A DNA stretch of 64,000 nucleotides, taken from NCBI GenBank assembly GCA_945871335.1, contig CAMBWM010000001.1, positions 1 to 64,000 of the forward strand, in the 5' to 3' direction. The notes beneath the pieces were generated by a model that saw only the letters and a program-made list of their open reading frames with translations, was not told where the DNA came from and did no database searches. This document shows positions 35,236 through 44,319 of the stretch, piece by piece. The position numbers were made by a program, and so were the translations under genes. The DNA comes from Polaromonas sp. YR568. Lineage in GTDB: Bacteria > Pseudomonadota > Gammaproteobacteria > Burkholderiales > Burkholderiaceae. Position 1 is the first letter of the stretch; each line of letters opens with the position of its first letter.

Positions 35236-35829
35236 ATGAAGCCGATCTGCACGCCCGTCACGCTGCAAGGGCGTCATGTCAAGCTTGAGCCCTTGACGCT
35301 GGCCCACGCGCCGGCGCTGGTGCGGGCCGTGCAGGACGGCGAACTCTGGCGGCTCTGGTACACCGCGATTCCGACGCCTGACCGCATGGTTGCCGAGATC
35401 GAGCGTCGACTCGGTCTGCTGGCATCGGGGTCGATGCTGCCTTGGGCGGTGCTGGACGACTCAGGCACTGCGGTCGGCATGACCACCTACATGAATGTCG
35501 ATGCGAGCCACCAGCGGGTCGAAATCGGCTCGACCTGGTACGCACGCAGTGCGCAGCGAACGCCACTCAACACCGAAGCCAAGCGGCTGCTGCTCGCGCA
35601 TGCCTTCGAGTCACTGGACTGCGTCGCGGTCGAGTTCCGAACCCACCGCTTCAACACCCAGAGCCGGCGCGCGATCGAACGCCTGGGGGCGCAGCTGGAC
35701 GGCATATTGCGCAACCACCAGCGCGCGTCCAATGGCACGCTGCGCGACACCGCGGTCTACAGCATCACCGCCGCCGAGTGGCCTACCGTGCGCGGGCATT
35801 TGGACTTCCGTCTGGAACGACCGGCGTGA
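35236..35829 (+). CDS. GNAT-family N-acetyltransferase (RimJ/RimL type)
   Basis: A 197-residue GNAT acetyltransferase, with the RimJ-like pattern TLQGRHVKLEPLTLAHAPAL at the start, VEIGSTWYARSAQRTPLNTEAKRLLLAHAFE (CoA-binding region) and RTHRFNTQSRRAIERLGAQLDGILRNHQ at the C-terminus. It begins ten bases after moxR and so sits between moxR and its VWA partner. The substrate is unknown. It is followed by a truncated peptidase remnant rather than the VWA gene. Confidence 0.88.
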   Translation: MKPICTPVTLQGRHVKLEPLTLAHAPALVRAVQDGELWRLWYTAIPTPDRMVAEIERRLGLLASGSMLPWAVLDDSGTAVGMTTYMNVDASHQRVEIGSTWYARSAQRTPLNTEAKRLLLAHAFESLDCVAVEFRTHRFNTQSRRAIERLGAQLDGILRNHQRASNGTLRDTAVYSITAAEWPTVRGHLDFRLERPA

Positions 35830-35870
35830 CCCGAGGCTGTGGCGCCAAACTCCTAGCCTGAGAAGAACGC

Positions 35871-36041
35871 ATGGCTCGCAAGAAACCCCTCACGATCGAT
35901 GCGCTGTGGCAACTCGAGCGACCGGGCAGTACTGGCCATTCGCCCGACGGTGCGCAAGCGGTTTGTCCGATGGCCCACACACCGCCGATCCCCCCGCCAA
36001 GCGAGGGCGCTGCGGCCACCAGCCGAGCTGAATCACCCTGA
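35871..36041 (+). pseudogene. 5' remnant of an S9-family peptidase gene
   Basis: A 56-codon frame starting MARKKPLTIDALWQLERPGS, then HSPDGAQAVC. This matches the N-terminal start of S9 prolyl-oligopeptidase-type enzymes (typically TIDDLW..RVGSP..SPDG). Similarity ends after about 33 residues, and the rest, Pro/Ala-rich up to a TGA at 36041, does not look like that family. The remaining several hundred residues are absent. This is seen as the decayed stump of a deleted gene. Confidence 0.6.
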
Positions 36042-36147
36042 ATCATCCCCTGGACCGCAGGGGATGTGGTCACCCAAGCGGCGGCCAATCATGTTTGAAA
36101 TCGTTATGCTTAGATGATGGGCTGTTGACGGCCCGGAAAGTCCAGTC

Positions 36148-37320
36148 ATGTTGATCGATTTTTTCTATACCTTGCGCGCGGCCAAGCTGCCGGTTTCGGT
36201 CAAGGAATTCCTGACCTTGCTCGAAGCGGTGAAAGCCGGCGTGATCGATTGTTCGGTCGACGAGTTCTACTACCTGGCGCGCACCTCGCTGGTCAAGGAC
36301 GAGGCCCTGTATGACAAGTTCGACCGTGCTTTCGGCGCCTACTTCAAGGGCGTCGAGATGCTGGTCGACTTCACCAAAGAAGTGCCGCTGGACTGGCTGC
36401 GCAAGAACCTCGAGCTCGAGCTCAGCGCCGAGGACAAAGCCAAGATCGAGAAGATGGGCTGGGACGAGTTGATGGAGACGCTCAAGAAGCGCTTCGAGGA
36501 GCAAAAAGAGCGCCACGAAGGCGGCAGCAAGTGGGTCGGCACTGGCGGCACCAGTCCGTTCGGTGCCTACGGCGTCAACCCGCAAGGCATACGCATCGGC
36601 CAGGACAAGAGCCGCAACAAGAGCGCCGTCAAGGTCTGGGACCAGCGTGCCTACAAGGACTACGACGACACGCTCGAACTCGGCACACGCAACATCAAGG
36701 TCGCGCTGCGCCGGCTGCGCCGATTCGCCCGTGAAGGCGCCGAGACCGAACTCGACCTGGACGACACCATCCACTGCACCGCGGCCAACGCCGGCTTCCT
36801 TGACATCAAGCTCGTGCCCGAGCGTCACAACAAGGTCAAGGTACTGCTGCTGATGGACGTGGGCGGCACGATGGACGAACACATCAGCCGCGTCGAAGAG
36901 TTGTTCTCGGCCGCCAAGACCGAGTTCAAGCACCTAGAGTTCTATTACTTCCACAACTGTCCCTATGACTTCATGTGGAAGAACAACCGGCGTCGTTTCA
37001 GCGAGAAAACTGCCACCTGGGACCTGATCCGCAAATACAACAAGGACTACAAGCTGATCTTCGTAGGCGACGCGACGATGAGCCCTTACGAGATCCTGCA
37101 GCCCGGCGGCAGTGTCGAATACAACAACGAAGAGCCGGGTGCCGAGTGGATCCAACGCCTGACCAACGCCTTCCCGAAATTCGCCTGGATCAACCCTGAG
37201 CCACAAGGTGTCTGGCAATACCGGCAGAGCATCTCGGTGGTCCAGCAACTGGTCAACCAACGCATGTTCCCGCTCACACTGGCTGGCCTCGAAGGGGCGA
37301 TGCGGCTGCTGACCAAATGA
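36148..37320 (+). CDS. VWA domain CoxE-like protein
   Basis: A 390-residue CoxE-like protein with a C-terminal von Willebrand A domain, the expected partner of the MoxR ATPase at 34371. The MIDAS loop that normally reads DxSxS here reads DVGGT (D237 to T241 in LLLMDVGGTMDEH), so metal binding would be altered. Many relatives have DVGGS. The N-terminus (MLIDFFYTLRAAKLPVSVKEFLTLLEAV) is typical. No signal peptide, so it is cytoplasmic. Confidence 0.92.
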   Translation: MLIDFFYTLRAAKLPVSVKEFLTLLEAVKAGVIDCSVDEFYYLARTSLVKDEALYDKFDRAFGAYFKGVEMLVDFTKEVPLDWLRKNLELELSAEDKAKIEKMGWDELMETLKKRFEEQKERHEGGSKWVGTGGTSPFGAYGVNPQGIRIGQDKSRNKSAVKVWDQRAYKDYDDTLELGTRNIKVALRRLRRFAREGAETELDLDDTIHCTAANAGFLDIKLVPERHNKVKVLLLMDVGGTMDEHISRVEELFSAAKTEFKHLEFYYFHNCPYDFMWKNNRRRFSEKTATWDLIRKYNKDYKLIFVGDATMSPYEILQPGGSVEYNNEEPGAEWIQRLTNAFPKFAWINPEPQGVWQYRQSISVVQQLVNQRMFPLTLAGLEGAMRLLTK

Positions 37321-37336
37321 CTTGCGGGCACTGACC

Positions 37337-39211
37337 ATGGCAGCCTGCTGCCGGCGGACGCTGGCGCAGGCTGTCGTCCGGGTTGCGCTGCTGTGGGTAT
37401 GGCTGGGGGCGGCCATGCTCTCAGGCGCTTGCGCGCTGCTGCCAAGCGCTGCGCCGCCGGCACGCGAACCCGGCACCGGTCCGAAGCTCGTGGTGGTGGC
37501 CCCGAAGGAACTGCTGCCACTGCTCGAGAAATACCTCGACCTGGGCCGACTGCAGGACCTGCGAGGCGACGAGACCGTCGATGACATCGAATGGGCCAGG
37601 CTGATCGGCGCCGCACCGGCGCAGGCGCGTGAACTGCTGCAGACAGAAGGCTATTTCGACGCCCAAGTCAGCGCAGCTCGCACCACAGTCGGTGCACAAC
37701 GACAGGTCACACTGACAGTCGACCCAGGCCTGCGGACCCAGATCGCAGGTCTGCAAATCGACACGCAGGGCGAGCTCAGGCAACGCATCGACAGCGGCGA
37801 AGCCAAGGCCTTGGCCTTGAAAGACGCGCTCGCCAGCGACGCCGCTCGCCAAGTCGGCCAAGCCTTCCGCAACCCGAATTGGGTCGATGTCAAGCAAGGC
37901 TTGCTGGCGCGGTTGCGCGCCGCGGGCTATGCCAGCGCCACCATGGCCGACAGCCAGGCCTTGGTCGATGTACCCAGCCAAAGAGCCCAGCTCAGCGTGA
38001 TGATCGCCAGCGGGCCGCTGTACCTGGCCGGTCGGCTGCAGATCGAAGGCCTGCGTCACCATGACGAAGCCACCGTCCGGCACTTGTCCGGCTTCGGCAC
38101 TGGTGCGCCACTGACCGAAGCGCTGTTGCTCGACTACCAGGAGCGATTGCAGAAAGCCGGACTCTTCGAGTCGGCAAACATCAGTTTTGAACCGGTCGCC
38201 GAACGGGCAGCCAGCACCCCGCTGCGGGTGCGACTGACCGAGCTGCCGCTGCAACAAGCCACCGTCGGTCTGGGCGTCAGCGCCAACACCGGCCAACGGG
38301 CGACGCTAGAGCACAGCCAGCGCCGACTGCTGGGCCAGGCCGTCACGGCGCACAACAAGCTCGAATGGGCCCGCGAAAGCCAGACCTGGTCTGGCGACTT
38401 CCAGACCCACCCCGGTGAAGGCTTCTATCGCAACCTGCTAGGCGTGCAGGTCGACCGCGTCAACAGCGCTACCGACGTGGTGTTGTCACAGCGCCTGCGG
38501 CTGGGCCGGACCCAGGACACGCCGCGCATCGAACGGCTGTACTTCGGCGAATTGCTGCGCTCCAGGCAGAGCGACATCGTGGCGGTCAATCCACTGGCCA
38601 ACGCGAGCCCGAACACCGCCACCGCCGTCAGCGCCAACTACCACCTGGTGTGGAGAGACCTCGACAGCGTGCTGTTGCCCACCCGCGGGCTGACGCTCGC
38701 GCTGCAAGGCGGCGCCGGCCAAGCCAGCAGCCAGGGCGGCACCAGCGGGCCTTTCGCTCGCGTATACGGCCGCCTGACCGGCTACCTGCCATTGGGCCAA
38801 GCCTGGTATGGCCAGGCCAGGCTGGAAGCGGGCCAGATCTTCAAGTCCGACAAGGTCACAGTGCCCGACGCGCTGGGTTTTCGCGCCGGCGGCGACGATT
38901 CGGTGCGCGGCTACGCCTTCCGCTCGCTAGCGCCTGTGGGCAGAGACGGTGGCACGGTCAGCGGCGCCTCGCTGCTGACGGCCAGTGCCGAGCTGGCACG
39001 ACCCATCATGGCCAGCCTGCCGGCACTGTGGGGTGCGGTGTTCATCGACGCAGGCCGCGCCGTCGAACATTGGCACGATGACAAGCTCGCGCTGGGCTAT
39101 GGCGTCGGCCTGCGCTGGCGCAGCCCGATCGGTCCGCTCAAGGTCGACCTCGCCTGGGGCGACGAGTTGCACAAGCTGCGGCTGCACTTCACGGTCGGGA
39201 TCGCGTTTTGA
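37337..39211 (+). CDS. tamA: Outer membrane assembly protein TamA
   Basis: A 624-residue Omp85-family protein: N-terminal signal/lipobox-like region (LSGACALLP), three POTRA domains (about residues 45-290) and a C-terminal beta-barrel. The barrel contains FRAGGDDSVRGYAFRSLAP, the lid-lock-like VRGY motif of the family, and ends in the signature FTVGIAF (terminal Phe). It assembles the Tam complex with TamB, encoded with a four-base overlap downstream. The ATG at 37337 is preferred over a TTG at 37322. Confidence 0.93.
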   Translation: MAACCRRTLAQAVVRVALLWVWLGAAMLSGACALLPSAAPPAREPGTGPKLVVVAPKELLPLLEKYLDLGRLQDLRGDETVDDIEWARLIGAAPAQARELLQTEGYFDAQVSAARTTVGAQRQVTLTVDPGLRTQIAGLQIDTQGELRQRIDSGEAKALALKDALASDAARQVGQAFRNPNWVDVKQGLLARLRAAGYASATMADSQALVDVPSQRAQLSVMIASGPLYLAGRLQIEGLRHHDEATVRHLSGFGTGAPLTEALLLDYQERLQKAGLFESANISFEPVAERAASTPLRVRLTELPLQQATVGLGVSANTGQRATLEHSQRRLLGQAVTAHNKLEWARESQTWSGDFQTHPGEGFYRNLLGVQVDRVNSATDVVLSQRLRLGRTQDTPRIERLYFGELLRSRQSDIVAVNPLANASPNTATAVSANYHLVWRDLDSVLLPTRGLTLALQGGAGQASSQGGTSGPFARVYGRLTGYLPLGQAWYGQARLEAGQIFKSDKVTVPDALGFRAGGDDSVRGYAFRSLAPVGRDGGTVSGASLLTASAELARPIMASLPALWGAVFIDAGRAVEHWHDDKLALGYGVGLRWRSPIGPLKVDLAWGDELHKLRLHFTVGIAF

Positions 39212-42200
39212 GGCCGCCGCCAGACACCACCCAAGCAGCGCCGCAAGCCGCCGCGCCGCGATGGCGTTGGCGGCTTTGGGCGGGCGCTGCGCTGCTGGTC
39301 ATCAGCTTGCCGCTGGCCAGCTTGTGGGCCTTGCTGCACCACAGCGCCGCGCTACCCTGGCTGCTGCAGCAAGTGCCAGGTCTGAGCGTTGAAGGCCTGC
39401 AAGGCACGCTGGCCCAGCACCGAATCCAGGCCCGCAGCATCCGCTGGCAGTTGCCTGCCGATGGCGGTGTGCTGACGGTAGACGGCCTGCTCGCCGAAGG
39501 CGGCGGTATGCGCTGGGCGCCCTACCCTGGCGCCTGGTTCGGCCTGCGGCTGACGCTGCTGTCGGCCGACAGCTTGCAGTACCTGAGCGGTCCCACCCAG
39601 CGTGCCAGCGCGCCGGCAGACCTGCTGCTGCCGGTCGGTCTGCAAGTCGATACCTTGCGAATCGGCAGGCTGCAGATCGGCGACATCGCCCCTGCCGAGG
39701 CCTTGACTGCCAGCCTGTGGCTGGGCGCCGATCGCGGAGCGCAGCACCGGGTCGAGAACCTGCGATTGAACTGGCAACGCACAGCGCTGCAAGGCGAGCT
39801 GAAGATCGCCAGCGCCGCACCGATGCAGGTTCAAGCCCGCTTGCAGGCCGAGCGCGACGCCGCACCAGCCTGGGACGCCAGCCTGACGCTCAGTGGCCCG
39901 CTGGCACGACTGGCCGCCGATGCCAGGCTGCAAGGACGGCCTGCTGCGGCCCGCGCTGCAGCGGCGGCCAGGCCATCGCTCAGCGCCCAGGCCAGCTTGC
40001 TGCCTTTCGAGGGCTGGCCATTGGGCGAACTCAGCCTGGCGACCCAGGCCCTCGACTTGTCCTCGCTGTGGCCCGGGCTGCCGCAAACCACCCTGAGCGG
40101 GCACGCCATAGTCCAGTCCAGTGGCCTCGACCGGGCGGCCAGCGCGAGCATCTCGCTGACCAATCAGTCGCCCGGCAACTGGAGCACCGGTCGGCTGCCA
40201 GTGAAAGCGCTGGCACTCCAAGCCAGCGCCGTGCCGCGCCACCCGGAGCAGCTCAAGTTCGACCGTTTCACGCTGGCGTTGGCCGACGCGACCGCCAGCG
40301 CAGGCCGGATCAGCGGCCAGGGTGGCTGGTCCGGCGACGCACTGGTGCTGGACCTGACGCTGACCGATCTGCAACCCGCGCGGCTGCTCCGGCAGGCCGC
40401 CGCGCTGACCATGGGCGGGCCCTTGCAACTGCGCGTCACTGGCCTGCCCGGCGACCAGACCAGCCAAGCGATGACGCTGGCGGTTGACGCGAGGCTCAGC
40501 GGTCGGAGCATCGATGGCAGCGGACAGCCGGTGCAGCTGCGCCTGGTCGGCAAGGGCAACTCAAATGCGTTCGATCTCAGCGAGATCCGGGCCGAAGCTG
40601 GCCCAGCCAGCGCGCAGGGTCGACTCCAGGCCAGCGCCGAGCCCAAGGGTTGGCGCTTGCGCGGCCAAGCCAAGCTGGACCACTTTGACCCCAGGCCCTG
40701 GTGGCACGGTGCCGAGGGCACGGCCTGGCGCCGCGGCCCGCACCGCTTGGACAGCGAGCTTGAGATTGACTTGCTCTGGCGCCACGCTCCGCCACAGGCC
40801 AGCATGCAGACCCCTGCGCTGGAACATTGGCTGAGCCGCATCGACGGCGGCGCAAGCCTGCGCCTGAGTCCAAGCGTGCTGGCTGGCGCACCGCTGGCAG
40901 GTGTGCTGAAGCTGCAGCGCACCGGGATCGACGGCAGTGCCAAGCTCGAAGCCGATGTCGAGCTGGCGGGCAACCGCATCACGCTGCAAGGCCAGCGCGC
41001 GGCCCAGCCCTCGGCCGATCGCTGGCAGCTCGAGCTCAAGGCACCAGCGCTGGCCAAGCTGGCACCGCTGGCGCAGTTGGTCAGCGATTGGGCCCCCACG
41101 CTGTCCACAGACCTTGCAAGTTATTGGCCTGCCAGCGGCAAGCTCCAGGGCGAGCTGCAAGTCAGCGGCCGCTGGCCTGAGATCAGCAGCCAGGGCGAGC
41201 TGCGGGGCGAGAGCCTGGTGGCGGGTATCGGCGCGATGCAATCGGCCACGCTGGGCTGGCGCAGTGGCGCAGACATCGACGCGCCGCTGTCGCTGCAGCT
41301 CCAGGCCCAGGGTCTGGTCAGCGCGGCACAGCGGGTCGACGGCTTGGCAGCCCAGCTCAGCGGCAGCCTGCGCAGCCACAGCCTGAGCCTGCGCGTCGAC
41401 AGCCCAGCCAAACCGCCCGCCTGGACCGAGAACCTGCTAGGCCCGGCAGGCAGTGGCACGCGCTTGCAGGTCGACGGTCGCGGCGGCTGGAGCCGAGGCG
41501 AGGCCGGCACCGGCGCGCCGGCAGGCCTGTGGCGGCTGCAGAATCTGACGCTGCAAGCCGGTGCCCGAGACAGCCAGGGTGGCAGCCGCCCCTGGTTGTC
41601 AGCGCAGTCGCTGTCAGCCGAGCTCGCGCTGGGCCCGGACCTGCAGGCGCAGGCGCTGACCCTGGCGCCAGGCCGACTCCAGCTGCTGAGCACTGCGCTG
41701 AGCTGGCGTGAGGCAAGCTGGCAGGCCGCGTCGGGACCAGCCCGCAACGAAGGCAGCAGGCTGAGCTTGCAGGCCGAATTGGAGCGATTCGACGTCGCTG
41801 CCCTGCTGGCCAAAGCCCAACCCGCGATGGGCTGGGGCGGCCAACTCACGCTGGGCGGCCACATCGAGATCCGCAGCGCCGGTCGCTTTGACGCCGATGT
41901 CGTGCTCGAGCGGGTGTCGGGCGACCTCAGCCTGACCGACGATCTGGGCACAACCCAGGCCTTGGGCGTGACCGACCTGCGGCTGGCGCTGACCGCCCAC
42001 GACGGGCTGTGGCAGTTCGCACAAGGCTTGGCGGGCGCAAGCCTGGGCGAGATGGCCGGCGCCCAGGTCTTGCGAACCAGCGCAGACCGGCGCTGGCCAT
42101 CGGCCGATGCTCCGCTGCAGGGCGTGCTGGAGTCGCGGGTGGCCAACCTGGGGGTGTGGGGTGCCTGGGTGCCACCCGGCTGGCGCCTGGCGGGCAAGCT

Positions 42201-43395
42201 GCAAACCAGCGCCAGCTTTGGCGGTACGCTGGGCGCGCCCGAACTGCGGGGCGAGGTCGTCGGCAGTGGTTTGGGCGTCCGCAACTTGCTGCAAGGGGTG
42301 AACCTCGCCGACGGTGAGCTCGCGCTGACCCTGGCCGGCGACAGCGCCAGCATCGAACGCCTGGTCTTCAAGGGCGGTGACGGCCAGCTCAAGGTCAGCG
42401 GCAGCGCGACCCTGGGTGCGACACCCAGCGCCAGCCTGCAGTTGGCGGCCGAGCGCTTTCGCCTGCTCGGCCGCCTCGACCGCCGGCTGGTGGCCAGTGG
42501 CAAGGCCGACCTGCGGCTCGACGCGCAGAGGCTGAAGCTGGACGGCAGCTTCACGGTCGATGAAGGTCTGCTCGAACTCACCCAGGGCGACGCCCCTGCG
42601 CTGGACGCCGATGTCCAGGTCCGCCGCGGTGCGGGGGCGGCGTCAGCACCAGCCGAGCGAGCCGCAGCCGCCCCCATACCGCTGGCGCTGCGCCAGGCCC
42701 AGGTCGCGCTCAAGATCAACCTCGGCCAGAAGCTGCGGCTGCGCGGCCACGGCGTGGACACGGGCCTGCGTGGCGAACTGGTCGTCAGCAGCCCAGAGGG
42801 CAAGCTGGCCTTGCGCGGACAGGTGCGTACCGAAGGCGGCACGGTCGCGGCCTATGGGCAAAAGCTCGAGATCGACCGCGGGACGGTCAACTTTGGCGGC
42901 GCGCTGGACAATCCGCAGCTCGATGTACTGGCGATCAGGCCCAACCTCGACCAGCGGGTGGGCGTGCTGGTGACGGGAGCGGCACAAACCCCCCGGATTC
43001 GCTTGTACAGCGAGCCTGAACTGGCCGACTACGACAAGCTGTCCTGGCTGATGCTGGGCCGGGCGCCCGACGGTCTGGGTCGCAGCGACACCGCGCTGCT
43101 TCAGCGCGCCGCGCTGGCGCTGCTGGCCGGCAAGGGCCAGAACCCCACCGATGCGCTGCTCGAAGGACTGGGGCTGACCGACTTCTCGGTCCGTCAGGGT
43201 GACGGCGACAGCCGCGAGACCATCGTCAGCCTGGGCAAACAGCTGTCGCGGCGCTGGTATCTCGGCTACGAACGAAGCGTCAACGCCACCACCGGCACCT
43301 GGCAGCTGATCTACCGAATCGCCCAGCGATTCACGCTTCGCGCGCAATCGGGCAGCGAGAACGCGCTCGACATGATCTGGTCGTGGCGCTGGTAG
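39208..43395 (+). CDS. tamB: Translocation and assembly module protein TamB
   Basis: A 1395-residue AsmA/TamB protein that spans the periplasm as a long beta-groove and links the inner membrane to TamA. It has an N-terminal membrane anchor (WRLWAGAALLVISLPLASLWALL) and ends in the DUF490 domain: GTVNFGGALDNPQLDVLAIRPN, RIRLYSEPELADYDKLSWLMLGRAP and GDSRETIVSLGKQLSRRWYLGYE. The start is TTG at 39208, overlapping the tamA stop; no ATG fits. It is the last protein gene of the high-GC half. Confidence 0.94.
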   Translation: MRPPPDTTQAAPQAAAPRWRWRLWAGAALLVISLPLASLWALLHHSAALPWLLQQVPGLSVEGLQGTLAQHRIQARSIRWQLPADGGVLTVDGLLAEGGGMRWAPYPGAWFGLRLTLLSADSLQYLSGPTQRASAPADLLLPVGLQVDTLRIGRLQIGDIAPAEALTASLWLGADRGAQHRVENLRLNWQRTALQGELKIASAAPMQVQARLQAERDAAPAWDASLTLSGPLARLAADARLQGRPAAARAAAAARPSLSAQASLLPFEGWPLGELSLATQALDLSSLWPGLPQTTLSGHAIVQSSGLDRAASASISLTNQSPGNWSTGRLPVKALALQASAVPRHPEQLKFDRFTLALADATASAGRISGQGGWSGDALVLDLTLTDLQPARLLRQAAALTMGGPLQLRVTGLPGDQTSQAMTLAVDARLSGRSIDGSGQPVQLRLVGKGNSNAFDLSEIRAEAGPASAQGRLQASAEPKGWRLRGQAKLDHFDPRPWWHGAEGTAWRRGPHRLDSELEIDLLWRHAPPQASMQTPALEHWLSRIDGGASLRLSPSVLAGAPLAGVLKLQRTGIDGSAKLEADVELAGNRITLQGQRAAQPSADRWQLELKAPALAKLAPLAQLVSDWAPTLSTDLASYWPASGKLQGELQVSGRWPEISSQGELRGESLVAGIGAMQSATLGWRSGADIDAPLSLQLQAQGLVSAAQRVDGLAAQLSGSLRSHSLSLRVDSPAKPPAWTENLLGPAGSGTRLQVDGRGGWSRGEAGTGAPAGLWRLQNLTLQAGARDSQGGSRPWLSAQSLSAELALGPDLQAQALTLAPGRLQLLSTALSWREASWQAASGPARNEGSRLSLQAELERFDVAALLAKAQPAMGWGGQLTLGGHIEIRSAGRFDADVVLERVSGDLSLTDDLGTTQALGVTDLRLALTAHDGLWQFAQGLAGASLGEMAGAQVLRTSADRRWPSADAPLQGVLESRVANLGVWGAWVPPGWRLAGKLQTSASFGGTLGAPELRGEVVGSGLGVRNLLQGVNLADGELALTLAGDSASIERLVFKGGDGQLKVSGSATLGATPSASLQLAAERFRLLGRLDRRLVASGKADLRLDAQRLKLDGSFTVDEGLLELTQGDAPALDADVQVRRGAGAASAPAERAAAAPIPLALRQAQVALKINLGQKLRLRGHGVDTGLRGELVVSSPEGKLALRGQVRTEGGTVAAYGQKLEIDRGTVNFGGALDNPQLDVLAIRPNLDQRVGVLVTGAAQTPRIRLYSEPELADYDKLSWLMLGRAPDGLGRSDTALLQRAALALLAGKGQNPTDALLEGLGLTDFSVRQGDGDSRETIVSLGKQLSRRWYLGYERSVNATTGTWQLIYRIAQRFTLRAQSGSENALDMIWSWRW

Positions 43396-43423
43396 GCGGC
43401 ATGCGAGAATCTTGACCGTACCA

Positions 43424-43498
43424 GCCGCCGTAGTTCAACGGATAGAACAAGCGCCTCCTAAGCGCTAGATACAGGTTCGATTCCTGTCGGAGGCACCA
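43424..43498 (+). tRNA. tRNA-Arg (anticodon CCT)
   Basis: A complete tRNA with encoded CCA end. D-stem GTTC/GAAC, anticodon stem AGCGC/GCGCT with loop CTCCTAA (anticodon CCT at 43457-43459), and T-stem ACAGG/CCTGT with loop TTCGATT. The acceptor stem GCCGCCG (43424-43430) pairs with CGGAGGC (43488-43494) except for one G-A mismatch (G43427 with A43491, position 4-69). The window's base composition shifts right after it. A T-tract (43501-43507) follows. From 43499 to 43635 there is only AT-rich sequence with a small TGAGCG-AGAA-CGCTCA hairpin (43528-43543). Confidence 0.95.
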
Positions 43499-43635
43499 CA
43501 TTTTTTTATGAAAAACGTATCCTAACCTGAGCGAGAACGCTCACACATCGAGCTTATTGAGAAGATATTATCATTTGTATAAGCTTATCAGTGCATACCC
43601 CTATGTAGGTTTGTGTGATTTATTGAGATATTTCG

Positions 43636-44319
43636 GTGGATTCACTTTCTTGGGTTGTTTGCATTTTGCGATTCGTCAAATCTTTTTGTGTGTTGGTGTT
43701 ATTGGGCTGCCACTGCTTGGCGTTCGCGCATCCGCACCTGCGACTCGCCTACCGCCTGACGCCGGTCTTGGCCAACGGCATGGTCACGGCTGTTCAAGTC
43801 AGTTGGCAGATCGACCCGATGAACGGCCAATTGATCAGACAAAACATCGACCTGAATGAAAACGGTGTGTTGGATGAAGAAGAATTGCAGCAATTTGCAG
43901 CGACGAACCAAGCGCTGATGCAGCCTTTCCAGTTTTTTCTGACCATCGAAAATGGCGTAACAGCTCAACCCGTCCCTTTTTCTGTGCGCCAGTTTTCAAC
44001 ACGTGACGGTGGCAAGGGTTTTCAAGGCGGTCTTTTTTGGGAGTTCACTGCCGAACTCGAATCAACACAGCCTTTGCAGTCACTGCAATTGCAAATGCAA
44101 GACCCGACTTGGTACATAGGTTTTGAGCCGCTGATGGGCAAAGTGCTTGCCAGCGCCTCTGACTGCGAATCGAATTTCACCCGTGAAAAACGAGCCACTC
44201 CCAGCCAAGGTGAACAAGAAGTTCAACGAATTTTTATCCAATGTGCGGCGGCTCTTGCGGCTCAGCCTAACGCACAGGTTTTACCCCTCAATGAGCCCAC
44301 CAAAGGAGAACGTTCATGA
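43636..44319 (+). CDS. DUF1007 family periplasmic protein
   Basis: A 227-residue exported protein. The start is GTG; a hydrophobic signal (FCVLVLLGCHCLAFA) leads to the mature AHPHLRLAYRL typical of DUF1007. Residues DLNENGVLDEEEL form a canonical EF-hand calcium loop. The length fits the family. Its function is unknown, though relatives sit near metal-transport genes. Its last codons overlap the start of the following cyclase gene as ATGA, so the two are coupled. Confidence 0.8.
   Translation: MDSLSWVVCILRFVKSFCVLVLLGCHCLAFAHPHLRLAYRLTPVLANGMVTAVQVSWQIDPMNGQLIRQNIDLNENGVLDEEELQQFAATNQALMQPFQFFLTIENGVTAQPVPFSVRQFSTRDGGKGFQGGLFWEFTAELESTQPLQSLQLQMQDPTWYIGFEPLMGKVLASASDCESNFTREKRATPSQGEQEVQRIFIQCAAALAAQPNAQVLPLNEPTKGERS

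Noticed and set aside
41121..42842. A long open frame opposite tamB (573 residues), and similar long frames opposite pcnB and argD
   Set aside because: They are antisense shadows of well-supported genes in GC-rich DNA. They lack family motifs and ribosome sites.
43499..43543. Terminator or attachment site right after the tRNA
   Set aside because: The T-tract has no stem before it, and the small 6-bp hairpin that follows has no T-tract. Too weak to call.
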